From contig JBGTJE010000080.1 in the NCBI GenBank assembly GCA_041745295.1, positions 1-64,000 on the forward strand: a stretch of 64,000 nt of DNA, written 5' to 3'. The translations under genes and the position numbers were made by a program. The stretch is from JANMEB01 sp041745295 (lineage in GTDB: Bacteria > Planctomycetota > Planctomycetia > Pirellulales > Pirellulaceae). The notes under the pieces are model-generated. The model did no database searches, was not told the origin of the DNA, and saw only the letters and a program-made list of their open reading frames with translations. This document shows, one piece after another, positions 52,390 to 61,879 of the stretch (positions are counted from its first letter, which is position 1; the number at the start of each line of letters is the position of its first letter).

Positions 52390-52807
52390 GATGACCTCGT
52401 TTTCCTTACTTCAGATGAAACTCAAATTCCCGACAATTTCGCCGAATCGATTATCCAGCGCATCGACCGAAAATACTAGATTCCGTAGTCGAGTCCCGCA
52501 AGACTGTTTCCAATTGGTTACCATCGCCGCTGAATGCTTGTAAAAACAGCCATCAAACCGCGGTGCTTTGTGAGTTGGTCGACAATGATTTGGTGAGCGG
52601 CCGGGTTTACCCCGGTCTCGCGCTCGGCGCAGGTCTCCTGACCTCGCCGGGACAGCGACCGAAGGTCTCCTCGGTCGGCCGCAACAACTGTGGGGCGTAG
52701 GAGACCTGCGGTCGCAAGAAGTGCGGGGTCAGGAGACCCGCGCACAGCGCGCTTTGAGGCTTGAGGTATTTGGTATTCCCTCAAGCCTCACGCCTGCAAC
52801 CTCAAGC
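52390..52807. other. intergenic region with nested inverted repeat
   Basis: No gene seen. The part next to the cysteine-rich gene should hold its promoter, without clear boxes. From 52627 to 52743 lies a double inverted repeat, listed separately. The last 60 bases hold CCTCAAGCCTCACGCCT and CCTCAAGCCTA, running up to the stop codon at 52808; a related motif abuts the stop at 5146. Confidence 0.5.
52627..52743. repeat. GGTCTCC double inverted repeat
   Basis: Outer arms 52627-52646 and 52724-52743 pair over 20 bases with two mismatches (GGTCTCCTGACC core). Inner arms 52655-52670 and 52700-52715 pair over 16 bases with one mismatch (GCGACCG and GGTCTCC words). The fold is a long, two-step hairpin downstream of the giant pseudopilin gene. 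Confidence 0.7.
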
Positions 52808-55800
52808 CTACTCAATATAACTTTCGACCATGATCGCACGTTCGATGTTATGGTCGACCCCTTGTTCAAAGCCAACGGGAATCGAGCGGTCAAAGATGAA
52901 GAACCCGCGATGCCGTTTGACTTGGCCCGTGTCCGAACCGAGTTCGCAAGTGGCTGGCTGATCGGTTAACAAATCTCCGGTCGCTGGGTCGACTTCGAAA
53001 TAGCCGACCGTGATCCAGATCGCGAACACGCTGGACCGCGTAGTGACGAGGTTCCCCAATCGCTCGATTGCGTCGTAGCGGAAATACGCGTTCCGGTCGG
53101 AGTTGTTGTGGGCTTGTTGTCCGCCGCTTGGATCGAAGCTGAACAATGCGTCGGTCGCGGCACTTCGTCGCAACAGGCCTCCATTGACACCGATTGTCGG
53201 GTCGATGGTTTCACGGAAGGGGGTCGTGAACTCGCCGCTCATTGGGTCGCGGCGTGAAGCATTCATGACGTTATAGTCCAGGAAGGGGCCCCCAGCGGGT
53301 ACGTCGGTGGCGTATTCGCCGATGACGGCGGACCAAGTATCGCGGTCGAGGATCGTGTTAATGTTGACTTTGCCTGGGTAGCGGAATCGTGAAATGTCGT
53401 TGAAAGGCGGAGCCAATCCAAAGACGGGCATCGTGCTTGCCGGGGTTGCGTTGAAGTACCGTTCGGTTCCCACGTAGCGCGAGGGGACTTCGACGAAGTC
53501 GAGCAATTTGTAAAGTTCCAGCCTCACCGATAAAGCACTGGCCTGTTGGAGGAAGAAATTGGGAAGGTGTCCGAAGCCGTTGCCCGTAGGATTGGCGGCT
53601 GTGATATCGTAAGGATCACCCGCGGCCTTTGCTGTGAAGCTAGTGAGCAATTGCGAACTTGCTTTGGATGGAACGAGCATGAGCTCGTATTGGCTGACGT
53701 AAGGGCGATTGTTCCAAGTGAGCCATGTAAATGGCTTAGCGGCATCAAGCCCTAACAACGCAGGAGGAACGGCGGCTGCGACCCGCGACGGTTCGTTGCT
53801 AGGAGTGTTGTTATCGACGGGCCATGGCGGGACGCCCGCGACTCCTTGCCAATGATCGAACCATGCGTCATTAAACGTACCAAGAGTTTCAAAAACGGTA
53901 CTATTGAAGATGTGTTGATCGGGATCGGCAATTACCGTTGCTGGTTCATGGGACAAGTGCCAACCAGGGCTTCCGGCTTGCTGAATTTCATTGATAAATG
54001 TAGGAGGCGGATCTGCCCGGTACAAATTGCCGCGCCGCATCGACTCGAGTTGATCCTGAGACCACAGATTTCTATGTTCATCGACGTCTAAGGCAATAGT
54101 GTCGTACTGGGTTGACGGCGGATATTTCCGATTTCGGCCGCGCTCCATCGATGCGAAATCGCGCACCGTTTCCAATCCAATCGGATCAAAAGTGGTCAAG
54201 ACGGTTGAATCGTCGTCCTGTTTCGGACCAGTTACAGTATCATCCCTAGTCGTCGATATTCCGTTAAACGACGTCAGATTCATTGACAAGGAATCGACTG
54301 TTCGATACGGGTTGAGGACGCTGTCCCAAGGAGCCAATGGATTAGCCAGCCGTTGCAGATGCGCCACGCGATACGTGGGTGTCGTTTTATCATCGCGCAG
54401 GCATCGGAATTCATAATCAGTTGCAGCTCGTCCAACAAAATCTAAAGGTTCGTCGTATGGAGTCGTGTAAATCCAGCCATCGACGGTCGAGACTGCGGCG
54501 ACTCCCAAAGAGTCAACCGTGGGATAACCGCCCGTTCGATCGCTGACATTGAATGGTCGCCGAGGGCTGCCAGCAACGACGGGAAATTCAACAGGAATCG
54601 GTAGTGCGATCCGCGTCAGCGAAACCATGCTTCCGGTTGCAATATGATAATCCTCAATTTGAACCTGACCGGCAGCGGTATCCAGCGTAATACTTCGAGT
54701 ATCGGCGATCGGAATTGGATCACCTTCAATAGCAGTGGTTCGACGACCAAAAATTGTCTTGTTCGTACCGAAAACGTTTCCCGACGATCCCAAGACCGCG
54801 TGTGCGCCCACGGGTAGCAATAATGGACTCGAGATCGTTGCATGAAAGGCCTCAACCCCCTGATTTCCAGGAAACACTAGCGCGGGCGGCAAAACGAAAT
54901 AGACCAATCGGTCGATCGACGCGGCGTTGGTTTCAGCGTCTGGATCGCGATTTCGATTATCCAGCAACGCGGTTGGTGTAAACGTTGGGTCACCATATTC
55001 ATCATCGTCCGCGTCAGGACCAGATATGGCGATTCGCCAAACCGGATCGCCATTTGCCGCGCCGTTGTGCGTGCGACTAAGGTCGACGTCACTTGCTTGG
55101 TATAGTTCCGACGGGTAAGTAACATCATTTCCAGCAACCCATGGAGCGTACAATTCTATGTATGCCGCCGGCTCTGGACGCAAACGGTTGTCAAAATGTT
55201 GAATATCTCCACCGGCGAAGGTGCCACCTTCAGAGGTGTCTTCGGTCCGCCGGTCATGAGTCGCCAACGTTTCGGTGATCAATAATTCCGGACGCTCGCA
55301 ACCCCAAACGATGATACGCTCCGTGGATTGTTCGTTGGGGTCGGCCGCATCGATTAGACCGTTGCCGTCATTGTCCACTCCATCAGCCGTTTCATTGGTT
55401 ATTAAACTGCCGTCGGTAATCCAACCATTGAACGGATTGTCGTCGTATTCAAATGGAGTCATGATCGCATCCGGGTCGCGAAAATCGACAACATTGACAC
55501 ACCATTGCGCAAGCGCCATTCGGTCGGCTGGATCATTTCCAATATCCAATCCATCGCCGTCGAAATCGCCTCCCTGAGGTAGCGGCGCAGCCGGCAGAAG
55601 CTTAAGCAAAGCGAGCACATAAAGCTGCTTGGCGAAGTACGCTCGGGCGAGTCCCGGCGCGTCCGCTGTGGCTTGGCCATTGCGGCTGATGTCGAGGCTA
55701 ACGGCTCCACCCGGATAAGGAACGGACTCGCCAAGTTCCCCTGCTCCGGCGGCGTCATACTCGTCGACAGTTCCATTCAGATTGTCGTCCACACCGTTTC

Positions 55801-57709
55801 CAAACGGGCTATTGATGTCCATCTTCAAGCCTTGCACGATGTCGGGCGAAAGCATCGTGTCTATTTGAGACAATGCCGTCGGCGGCACTCCTGCGAAAAT
55901 TGCGGCAGCTTGAATTTTGTTGGCAAGTTCGACCGCCGAGTTCGACGGCGGCACGGGTACTTCGCGGCTGTCCGTTGCTACTTTCAAACGCTTCGTGGGA
56001 TCATTGCCCGGCGTCGTTGCATCCAAACTTGGCGCCAATCGAAACAAACGATCCGCCAGGAATTTCGAATCCAAATCGAATGTGCGATAAACTCGCTCAA
56101 GCTCCTTATAGGAAAACGGATGGTCCAAGCGATTGCTTCCTCCGTTGATCAACGGATTCTCGCTGGGTCCTTCCGACGGAAAACCGGCAACATTCATCTC
56201 GTACGGATTGTCAACTAGGTCGTAGTCGTAAGGCATCAGGCCGGGATCATTGAACGCTGGTACGACATCAATTCCTGGCATTGAGATGGGCAAAAAACCC
56301 GTCGAATCGAAAACCTCGGTAAATCCCCACCCGTATCGGCCCTTGAGGTCCATTCGCGAACCAAATAGGTTGCCGATGCCACTGGTCGGGTAGCCAAACA
56401 ATTTGTATTCGGACCAGGGGTCTTGTACTTCGGACATGCCCGTACCGTAGATTCCGTTAGGACCTGGCGGGCCAAAGCGTCCGTAATACGTTCCATTCCC
56501 GGCAAGGAGATTTAGATAATCAGGATCCGGAAAGCCCCCGTTGAATATTCCGCGCAATGAGACATCTGATGGCCCGTAGCCTTGGCCTTGCGGAACGATC
56601 AACGGGCTTCCAAGCAAGGGATACGCTGGTACCTCGTCCGTATATCGACCCCTTGCATCGTCGCCATTGCCATGGAAATTGAGGTTGCACCTTCCATCCA
56701 GGTCCAGAGCCATGTAAGCCACGAGCGCTTTATATTGGCGACCGGAGCTATCGGTTTGAACGGGATAGCCAAGATCAATCCAAATGCTGTCCTTGTATCC
56801 GTCCCCGTCATTGTCGAGTTCGAGGTCCGGCCAACCATCGCCATCGCCATCGGCCAAGGGAGTCGCTTGAAACGGCAATGGGCGGAACGCTTCGTAATTC
56901 GCGTTCCCAAAGTGATAAAAGCTGCCGTAGATCGCGGGAACACTGTCGAAATCCGGGCCGGCCAAAAACGCGTTTTGTAGGTCGAGCGCATCGTAGGGTT
57001 CTGAGATTGCGTCAGGAGGCGAGGGCGGCATATCCGCAAACGCCCGCCCGTTGATCAAGACATTGGCGCCTTCCAAATCCGCCACGTTCGCGGTCGCGAA
57101 CGGGTCTTGTCCGTTAGTCCATTCGGGGACGATTAAAAACGAACGGCTGGTCGGAGTTCCGGTCGCATCGTATTGAACGTCGTAGTGAAAAATGCGGCAG
57201 GAAACACCTTTAACGGTAGCCGTCGGCGAGTTGCTGATAAACGTGAGGACTTGTCCACCAAACGCACCGACTTTGTCCAAGAGCGTTGGATCTGCCGGGG
57301 GCGTAGTCACGTTGAGGTAAATCCGAATCAATTGGCTATAAGAATTAGCATCGGCGGTTGGAGCTGGCGCAACCGGCGTCGTAGATGGACCACCTACTAT
57401 TCCCTTAAATCCTCCTGCATACATGTCACCCAGAAGTGAATGATCGCTTGGCACTGCAGGGCTTGAGGGAAGTGGGGTATTGAGAGCCGAGTTTGGATTG
57501 GTCGTTCCGCGCAGGACATCCATCAACGCTCGATTGAGAATTGTGGGCGCGGAATCGCCGCGAACTTCTAAGTTTGTGCGAGCCTCTGAGACGCGCATGA
57601 AATTGCCCGAAATGACGACGAACGTGGCGCCCATCAACAAGAACAGCACGATCAAGCTGATGACGAACAACAGCGTGATGCCGCGCCGGCGGTGAATATT
57701 GCGACTCAT
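52808..57709 (-). CDS. giant GspK-like pseudopilin family protein (1633 residues)
   Basis: Last gene of the pseudopilin operon. The ATG at 57709 follows GGGAGGTTGTC. The N-terminus, MSRNIHRRRG then ITLLFVISLIVLFLLMGA, is a prepilin leader and hydrophobic helix. The fifth mature residue is Phe, not Glu, as in GspK tip pseudopilins, which lack Glu5. GspK is usually near 320 residues; this protein is five times longer. Asp-rich, calcium-type repeats occur near residue 293 (DGDGDGWPDLELDNDGDG), 640 (DDNLNGTVDE), 716 (DFDGDGLDIGND) and 780 (DNDGNGLIDAAD). A GKVNINT near 1450 echoes the helix-hairpin text of GspK. The C-terminal 150 residues look folded (FAIWITVGYFEVDP). Likely role: tip or large surface part of the pseudopilus. 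Confidence 0.75.
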   Translation of the reverse strand: MSRNIHRRRGITLLFVISLIVLFLLMGATFVVISGNFMRVSEARTNLEVRGDSAPTILNRALMDVLRGTTNPNSALNTPLPSSPAVPSDHSLLGDMYAGGFKGIVGGPSTTPVAPAPTADANSYSQLIRIYLNVTTPPADPTLLDKVGAFGGQVLTFISNSPTATVKGVSCRIFHYDVQYDATGTPTSRSFLIVPEWTNGQDPFATANVADLEGANVLINGRAFADMPPSPPDAISEPYDALDLQNAFLAGPDFDSVPAIYGSFYHFGNANYEAFRPLPFQATPLADGDGDGWPDLELDNDGDGYKDSIWIDLGYPVQTDSSGRQYKALVAYMALDLDGRCNLNFHGNGDDARGRYTDEVPAYPLLGSPLIVPQGQGYGPSDVSLRGIFNGGFPDPDYLNLLAGNGTYYGRFGPPGPNGIYGTGMSEVQDPWSEYKLFGYPTSGIGNLFGSRMDLKGRYGWGFTEVFDSTGFLPISMPGIDVVPAFNDPGLMPYDYDLVDNPYEMNVAGFPSEGPSENPLINGGSNRLDHPFSYKELERVYRTFDLDSKFLADRLFRLAPSLDATTPGNDPTKRLKVATDSREVPVPPSNSAVELANKIQAAAIFAGVPPTALSQIDTMLSPDIVQGLKMDINSPFGNGVDDNLNGTVDEYDAAGAGELGESVPYPGGAVSLDISRNGQATADAPGLARAYFAKQLYVLALLKLLPAAPLPQGGDFDGDGLDIGNDPADRMALAQWCVNVVDFRDPDAIMTPFEYDDNPFNGWITDGSLITNETADGVDNDGNGLIDAADPNEQSTERIIVWGCERPELLITETLATHDRRTEDTSEGGTFAGGDIQHFDNRLRPEPAAYIELYAPWVAGNDVTYPSELYQASDVDLSRTHNGAANGDPVWRIAISGPDADDDEYGDPTFTPTALLDNRNRDPDAETNAASIDRLVYFVLPPALVFPGNQGVEAFHATISSPLLLPVGAHAVLGSSGNVFGTNKTIFGRRTTAIEGDPIPIADTRSITLDTAAGQVQIEDYHIATGSMVSLTRIALPIPVEFPVVAGSPRRPFNVSDRTGGYPTVDSLGVAAVSTVDGWIYTTPYDEPLDFVGRAATDYEFRCLRDDKTTPTYRVAHLQRLANPLAPWDSVLNPYRTVDSLSMNLTSFNGISTTRDDTVTGPKQDDDSTVLTTFDPIGLETVRDFASMERGRNRKYPPSTQYDTIALDVDEHRNLWSQDQLESMRRGNLYRADPPPTFINEIQQAGSPGWHLSHEPATVIADPDQHIFNSTVFETLGTFNDAWFDHWQGVAGVPPWPVDNNTPSNEPSRVAAAVPPALLGLDAAKPFTWLTWNNRPYVSQYELMLVPSKASSQLLTSFTAKAAGDPYDITAANPTGNGFGHLPNFFLQQASALSVRLELYKLLDFVEVPSRYVGTERYFNATPASTMPVFGLAPPFNDISRFRYPGKVNINTILDRDTWSAVIGEYATDVPAGGPFLDYNVMNASRRDPMSGEFTTPFRETIDPTIGVNGGLLRRSAATDALFSFDPSGGQQAHNNSDRNAYFRYDAIERLGNLVTTRSSVFAIWITVGYFEVDPATGDLLTDQPATCELGSDTGQVKRHRGFFIFDRSIPVGFEQGVDHNIERAIMVESYIE

Positions 57710-57768
57710 GACAACCTCCCGATTATCTTCTTGTGTTCCTAGCTCTCTTCCGCGCCAATCGGCGCGCG

Positions 57769-59070
57769 TCAGTTCAAATTCCAATCAGACGAGGTTTCAA
57801 ATTTCATCGTTCGTTCGTAGACGGCAATTACGCTTGGCATTAGCACAGCGGAAACCGTTGAGCCCGCAGGAACGTCCAGATCGCTCCCTTGCAATGTGAC
57901 CCTAAAACCACGCACATACGTTGGCGGTGACGGCGGGAATACTATTGTTGAGTCGAGATCGGATTCGAGAACCCGGAAAAACGCAACTTCCTGAATGTTT
58001 CCACCGGAGTGCACCAAAAGCATGATCCACAATCCTCGACGAATGACCGTGGATTCGAGTACTTGAGATCCATCAATCTCGGACAATTCGACATCGCCGC
58101 CGCCAAACAATGTTGTCGGCCCGGTAAGCAACGCTCCGGATTGACTAACATCAAAAATTCGGTCCTGAGTATCCGAATTTCGCGCCAATGAAACTGCGGT
58201 GTAAAAACGGGCATAGTCATCGATTTCGCTATTTCTGGAAACATACATTTTCCACGTCAGACGGCCCGCGTATTGCCGGCCGCTTGTGCCAGTTGTCGAT
58301 GAAAAAAAATCTTGCGTCGGGCCTGAGAAATCGTCGGTCGGAGGTTCGGTCACTAGATCGTCGTGTCCCGCGAACAATCGTTGCGACAACCCTCTGGAGA
58401 GGACGCTATTGGTCCGATCGAAAAGGTTGATCCTTGGGAATCGTGGAAACGTCGCTGGCAATGGATTGAAGAAGGGAAAATTGCGGAATTCCGGGGGGGT
58501 TAAATTAAAAGGGTCGTCGGCAGGCAAAAGGTGACGCGAGAACCCCCATGGATCGATACAAAAGAATTCGTCCAACGTCGCGTCTTTGGCAACTGCGGTG
58601 TAAAAAGGTGGACCCAAAGTATAGTCCGGAAGCGCCCAGCGGAGATTATCGATCCCGCCTTGATTCACTACCTCTTGAAATCCGCGCGCGTCAAAATCGC
58701 TCATGCCGTTGCGGGCCAGCGTCAGCGCGGCTTCTCGGTTCATTCCGATTTCGACTTGGCGAACGGCAAACGGAATCAGCACAAATACGCCAAACACGCC
58801 GGTCAAGGCGACAATGATCGACACCAACACTTCGATCAACGAAATGCCACGCGGCGCCTGCCGGCCAGCCGCCGACGGGAGTGAGCAAGTTTCTTGTTCC
58901 CTCGCCCCGCATACCGGGAGAGGGGTAGGGTGAGGGGTTGGCGCGGATCGAAGGTTCTGCCCCTCATCCTGGCCTTCTCCCCAAGGGGGAGAAGGAACTT
59001 TGTATGGCGGTCCCGGACGACCGGGATAAACCCGGCCGCTCGCATTGTTTTGTACTACAAAATCACTCAT
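57769..59070 (-). CDS. prepilin-like protein (GspI/J type) with repeat-derived long leader
   Basis: Protein of 433 residues in the pseudopilin operon. The prepilin peptidase site is PRG then ISLIEVLVSIIVALTGVF, with Glu at mature position 5. It lies after a leader of about 75 residues, while 5-30 is usual. The added part (SGRVYPGRPGPPYK, PSPPWGEGQDEGQ, PTPHPTPLP) is the translation of dispersed palindromes at about 58890-59045. The ATG at 59070 is ten bases after the upstream stop with GGGATGG before it. No other start codon stands in frame before the cleavage site, so the insertion is within the gene. The mature part has a pilin helix and a beta-rich C-domain; the helix text fits minor pseudopilins. 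Note that the C-terminal end overlaps nothing; the next gene starts 59 bases on. Confidence 0.82.
   Translation of the reverse strand: MSDFVVQNNASGRVYPGRPGPPYKVPSPPWGEGQDEGQNLRSAPTPHPTPLPVCGAREQETCSLPSAAGRQAPRGISLIEVLVSIIVALTGVFGVFVLIPFAVRQVEIGMNREAALTLARNGMSDFDARGFQEVVNQGGIDNLRWALPDYTLGPPFYTAVAKDATLDEFFCIDPWGFSRHLLPADDPFNLTPPEFRNFPFFNPLPATFPRFPRINLFDRTNSVLSRGLSQRLFAGHDDLVTEPPTDDFSGPTQDFFSSTTGTSGRQYAGRLTWKMYVSRNSEIDDYARFYTAVSLARNSDTQDRIFDVSQSGALLTGPTTLFGGGDVELSEIDGSQVLESTVIRRGLWIMLLVHSGGNIQEVAFFRVLESDLDSTIVFPPSPPTYVRGFRVTLQGSDLDVPAGSTVSAVLMPSVIAVYERTMKFETSSDWNLN
58890..59045. repeat. composite dispersed repeat inside the prepilin gene
   Basis: Three palindromic blocks in a row: 58894-58941 (TGTTCCCTCGCCCC..GGGTGAGGGG), 58969-59000 (CCCCTCATCC..CTCCCCAAGGGGGAG) and 59007-59040 (GCGGTCCCGG..CCGGGATAAACCC). 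The first matches the reverse complement of the intergenic element at 21917-21966. All keep the reading frame of the prepilin on the minus strand. Confidence 0.8.
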
Positions 59071-59079
59071 GCCATCCCT

Positions 59080-60066
59080 TTATTGATTTGCGGTACGACG
59101 ATCCAAAGCCAATGACCGCGCGGCATCCAAGCGAGCTGGGGTTGCCGGAGCGAACGGTGCGGCTTGCACACTACTGCTGGCCATTTCGCTGACTTTGACG
59201 GCACCATTGGATTGATTTATCGTGACCCAAAGGTTGGCCATGTTTTGCAGCGGGTCCAATCCATCGGATTCTTCATCAGTCGCGATCAATAGAAATAGTG
59301 GTCCGCCCGGCAGCAGAACTGGCGTGGCGGCCCCAAACCCTTGGGGATAATACCGTTCAATCGCGCCGTGTTGATCGAAAATGACAATAAACGAATTGGT
59401 ATTGGGGGCGGGCAGCGGTACCGGATTCAGTTCCCCGTTCAGCGAGGTGGCCGCGCCGCTGGTGTCATGATCGCCAGAGAATTGCAAATCGATCAATTGG
59501 CCGACTGGGATGCGAACTTCACCGGAGATGAGTCGAACCGGCTTGCGATAAATCATAAAGGGGACGCCGGGTTGCGGTGCGGGGTTCAGCGGCGGCGCGG
59601 TCTGATAAGACAACACTTCGAATGTCGTCGCGGTCAACATGCGATATAGCGGACCGCGATAATTGAATTGAATGAAGTCATTCAGCGAAGGCGTGTAACT
59701 GGCCGCGGCGGGCAACTGGACCGAGTAAACTCCGGCCGATTCCGAGACGTTGGCAAGGTCACCGAAAAAATCGCCCGCGTAGGGTGGGAGCATCCGCATC
59801 CGGTACATACTGGTTGCGCCATTTGTGTAATTGCCGTTTCGCACAATTTCAATTCCGGCAAATCCGTTCACGACTGCGTCGTCGCGAGCAGAGGCAAACG
59901 TCGATTCGACGACGCGGGCCGCTTCGCGAATCTTGCGGTCCGCCGTGACGACACGCAGCTTGGGAATTACAATCGCCGCCAAGACCGCCATGATGCTGAT
60001 CACGATCAACAGCTCGATCAGCGTGAATCCGCGTCGTCCAAATTTAATTTTAGGAACTTTAGTCAT
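59080..60066 (-). CDS. prepilin-like protein (GspH type)
   Basis: Minor pseudopilin of 328 residues. Leader MTKVPKIKFGRRG, then FTLIELLIVISIMAVLAAIV with Glu5. The following text, RKIREAARVVESTFASARDDAV, is like the GspH/FimT helix end. GspH proteins are often near 170 residues, so the beta-rich C-domain is enlarged. The ATG at 60066 is 12 bases after the stop of the gene before, whose final codons supply a GAGG-like site. It should sit near the tip of the pseudopilus after cleavage and methylation by a prepilin peptidase, which is not in the window. Confidence 0.87.
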   Translation of the reverse strand: MTKVPKIKFGRRGFTLIELLIVISIMAVLAAIVIPKLRVVTADRKIREAARVVESTFASARDDAVVNGFAGIEIVRNGNYTNGATSMYRMRMLPPYAGDFFGDLANVSESAGVYSVQLPAAASYTPSLNDFIQFNYRGPLYRMLTATTFEVLSYQTAPPLNPAPQPGVPFMIYRKPVRLISGEVRIPVGQLIDLQFSGDHDTSGAATSLNGELNPVPLPAPNTNSFIVIFDQHGAIERYYPQGFGAATPVLLPGGPLFLLIATDEESDGLDPLQNMANLWVTINQSNGAVKVSEMASSSVQAAPFAPATPARLDAARSLALDRRTANQ

Positions 60067-60078
60067 CGGACTTACACG

Positions 60079-60933
60079 TTACCTCGGCATGTTCTTTGAA
60101 TAAATGTCAATATGAACCGCGAGGGGCCCATCAGTTGCCATAAGTAGATCGTAATCATGCGGGAGAGCAGGAGGAGCCGGCGGAATCGGAGGCGAAGGAG
60201 GATTAAACGACGGATCTCCCAAAGGATCAAACGACGGATCATACGGCGTTGGGGGCCCATCATCGGGATCACGAATCAAAGCGTCGTCGCCAATGTGCAA
60301 CGTAAACCGGAGCGGATCTCCCCACGAATCGAGGATCTCCAAATTGTCGTCGGCGTCCGTGTTGCCGATCTCGGCGCGAAAAATGAAGTCCATGCCGGAG
60401 CTGCCGTAATCGTTATGGGAATTCAGAATCTCAAACAGGCACTCGGCTTGTTCGTTCGCGGTGGATGCACCTCCTAATTCGCGAATCATGCGGGTTCGAA
60501 GCGCCGGGACGTTTGAAGTCATTGTCCCAATATCAGCGTTGGCAAAATGTGTGGCGAAGGCAGGCGCCGGTGCGAAATCGTCGGTGAAATGTAATGACGG
60601 ATAGACGGCCAATTGGTTCAATCGGCAGGGCATCTCCGCACGAATGTACTCGATTAGAATTCGATTTCGGGCCCATAGCCTGTTGGGGCTGGCGGGTCGG
60701 AATGGCAACTTGCGCACGGAATAGTCTTCGAGCCGCGATTGGATGAACTGTTTGATGCGGCGGATCTGGGCTTCGGTACGGGCGGCGTTGGCGTCATACC
60801 GTGCGCCGCCGATCATTGACAGGGTCAGTGCGCCCAAGATCGCCAAAATCGAAATGACCATTAACAACTCGATCAGCGTAAACGCTCGGTGCGTTGCGCC
60901 ATCCGCTCGCCGTGAAATAGTGTTTTGGTTCAT
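60079..60933 (-). CDS. prepilin-like protein with Ala at the cleavage site
   Basis: Pseudopilin of 284 residues. ATG 60933 follows GGGAGGAAATGCG; the frame is open upstream without a better site. Leader MNQNTISRRADGATHRA, then FTLIELLMVISILAILGALT with Glu5. The residue before the cut is Ala, where almost all prepilins have Gly. The C-terminal part ends in a Pro-rich, Asp-rich loop (PPTPYDPSFDPLGDPSFNP) and a short strand. Which Gsp class it belongs to is not clear; GspG, GspI or GspJ are all possible. Confidence 0.84.
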   Translation of the reverse strand: MNQNTISRRADGATHRAFTLIELLMVISILAILGALTLSMIGGARYDANAARTEAQIRRIKQFIQSRLEDYSVRKLPFRPASPNRLWARNRILIEYIRAEMPCRLNQLAVYPSLHFTDDFAPAPAFATHFANADIGTMTSNVPALRTRMIRELGGASTANEQAECLFEILNSHNDYGSSGMDFIFRAEIGNTDADDNLEILDSWGDPLRFTLHIGDDALIRDPDDGPPTPYDPSFDPLGDPSFNPPSPPIPPAPPALPHDYDLLMATDGPLAVHIDIYSKNMPR

Positions 60934-60959
60934 CGCATTTCCTCCCGAGAGGCCTTCGG

Positions 60960-61826
60960 TTATTGGGTTAGTCGTTCCAAAATGCCGCCGGAAAAGTTGC
61001 TCAAATTGTCTCGATGTTCTCGAAATTGAGGACTTGCCGTCCAAACGTCATCCGGTCCTGTCACGGCGCCGAAAGTGACATCTTTGCCCGCGGCCACGAT
61101 TTGGAAGGTCGATGGAAAGTAATAGTTAGCCCAAGGGGGGCCGCCAGCCGGATCGGGGCTTTCTGGAATGGTTCGATAGGGAACGTGCGTCACTCCGCCG
61201 ATGACAATCGACGCGGTCGTGTATCGCTGCCAATCGTAATAGAGATAGGGCTGATCGCCGATCTTGCGCTGCAAGTATCGTTTGACCGTGACGCTATTGC
61301 CGTCGATCAATTGACCACCGTCAAAGTCAAAGAAGATGTAATTCGCCGGATCATCTCCGTTTGCAAAGCCGTCCCAAGCAGCTCCGCCGTTTCCGTTGGT
61401 CAACGGAAACTGCGCATTTTTCTTGAGCGCCGAGAGCCAAAACACCAAAATCGAGTCGTTGTCCAGGTGTTGGCCGACATCGGTCCACCAGGTCGTGATA
61501 TCGGCATCGGTCTGTTCGTGATTCGCAGCGATCCGGCGCAAGTATTGTTTGAACGTTACGAGATCCTCGGGATCGGTCCCCAAGTCGGAGGTTCCATCCG
61601 CATCAAAATCAAATTCGCACGGCGGATAAAATCCGAATTTGGTTTTGAAATTCTCCACGCCGCCGGATAACTCGTTGATCTCGCTAGTCACGGCGAAGTT
61701 ATGGGTGGTGAACAGAACGGGGAAGACGGCAGCCAGAAGGAGCCCCATCAGAATCCCGATGATGACAATGACCACCAGCATTTCGACCAGCGTAAAGCCA
61801 TCGCGGCGTTTGTTGTTTCGAAACAT
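60960..61826 (-). CDS. gspG: GspG-like major pseudopilin
   Basis: Pseudopilin of 288 residues, first after gspF, the usual place of the major subunit. Leader MFRNNKRRDG, then FTLVEMLVVIVIIGILMGLL with Glu5. The helix continues to EINELSGGVENFKTKFGFYPP, where GspG proteins have a similar YP after the helix. A DFDADGTSDLGTDPEDL stretch follows, resembling a calcium loop; GspG is known to bind calcium, but in its C-terminal part. The protein is about twice the usual GspG length. ATG 61826, 53 bases after the gspF stop. Confidence 0.83.
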   Translation of the reverse strand: MFRNNKRRDGFTLVEMLVVIVIIGILMGLLLAAVFPVLFTTHNFAVTSEINELSGGVENFKTKFGFYPPCEFDFDADGTSDLGTDPEDLVTFKQYLRRIAANHEQTDADITTWWTDVGQHLDNDSILVFWLSALKKNAQFPLTNGNGGAAWDGFANGDDPANYIFFDFDGGQLIDGNSVTVKRYLQRKIGDQPYLYYDWQRYTTASIVIGGVTHVPYRTIPESPDPAGGPPWANYYFPSTFQIVAAGKDVTFGAVTGPDDVWTASPQFREHRDNLSNFSGGILERLTQ

Positions 61827-61879
61827 GACGGACTCCTATGTTTTCTTTCTGGACCGGGATCGGTGAGCAGGTAATCGGC

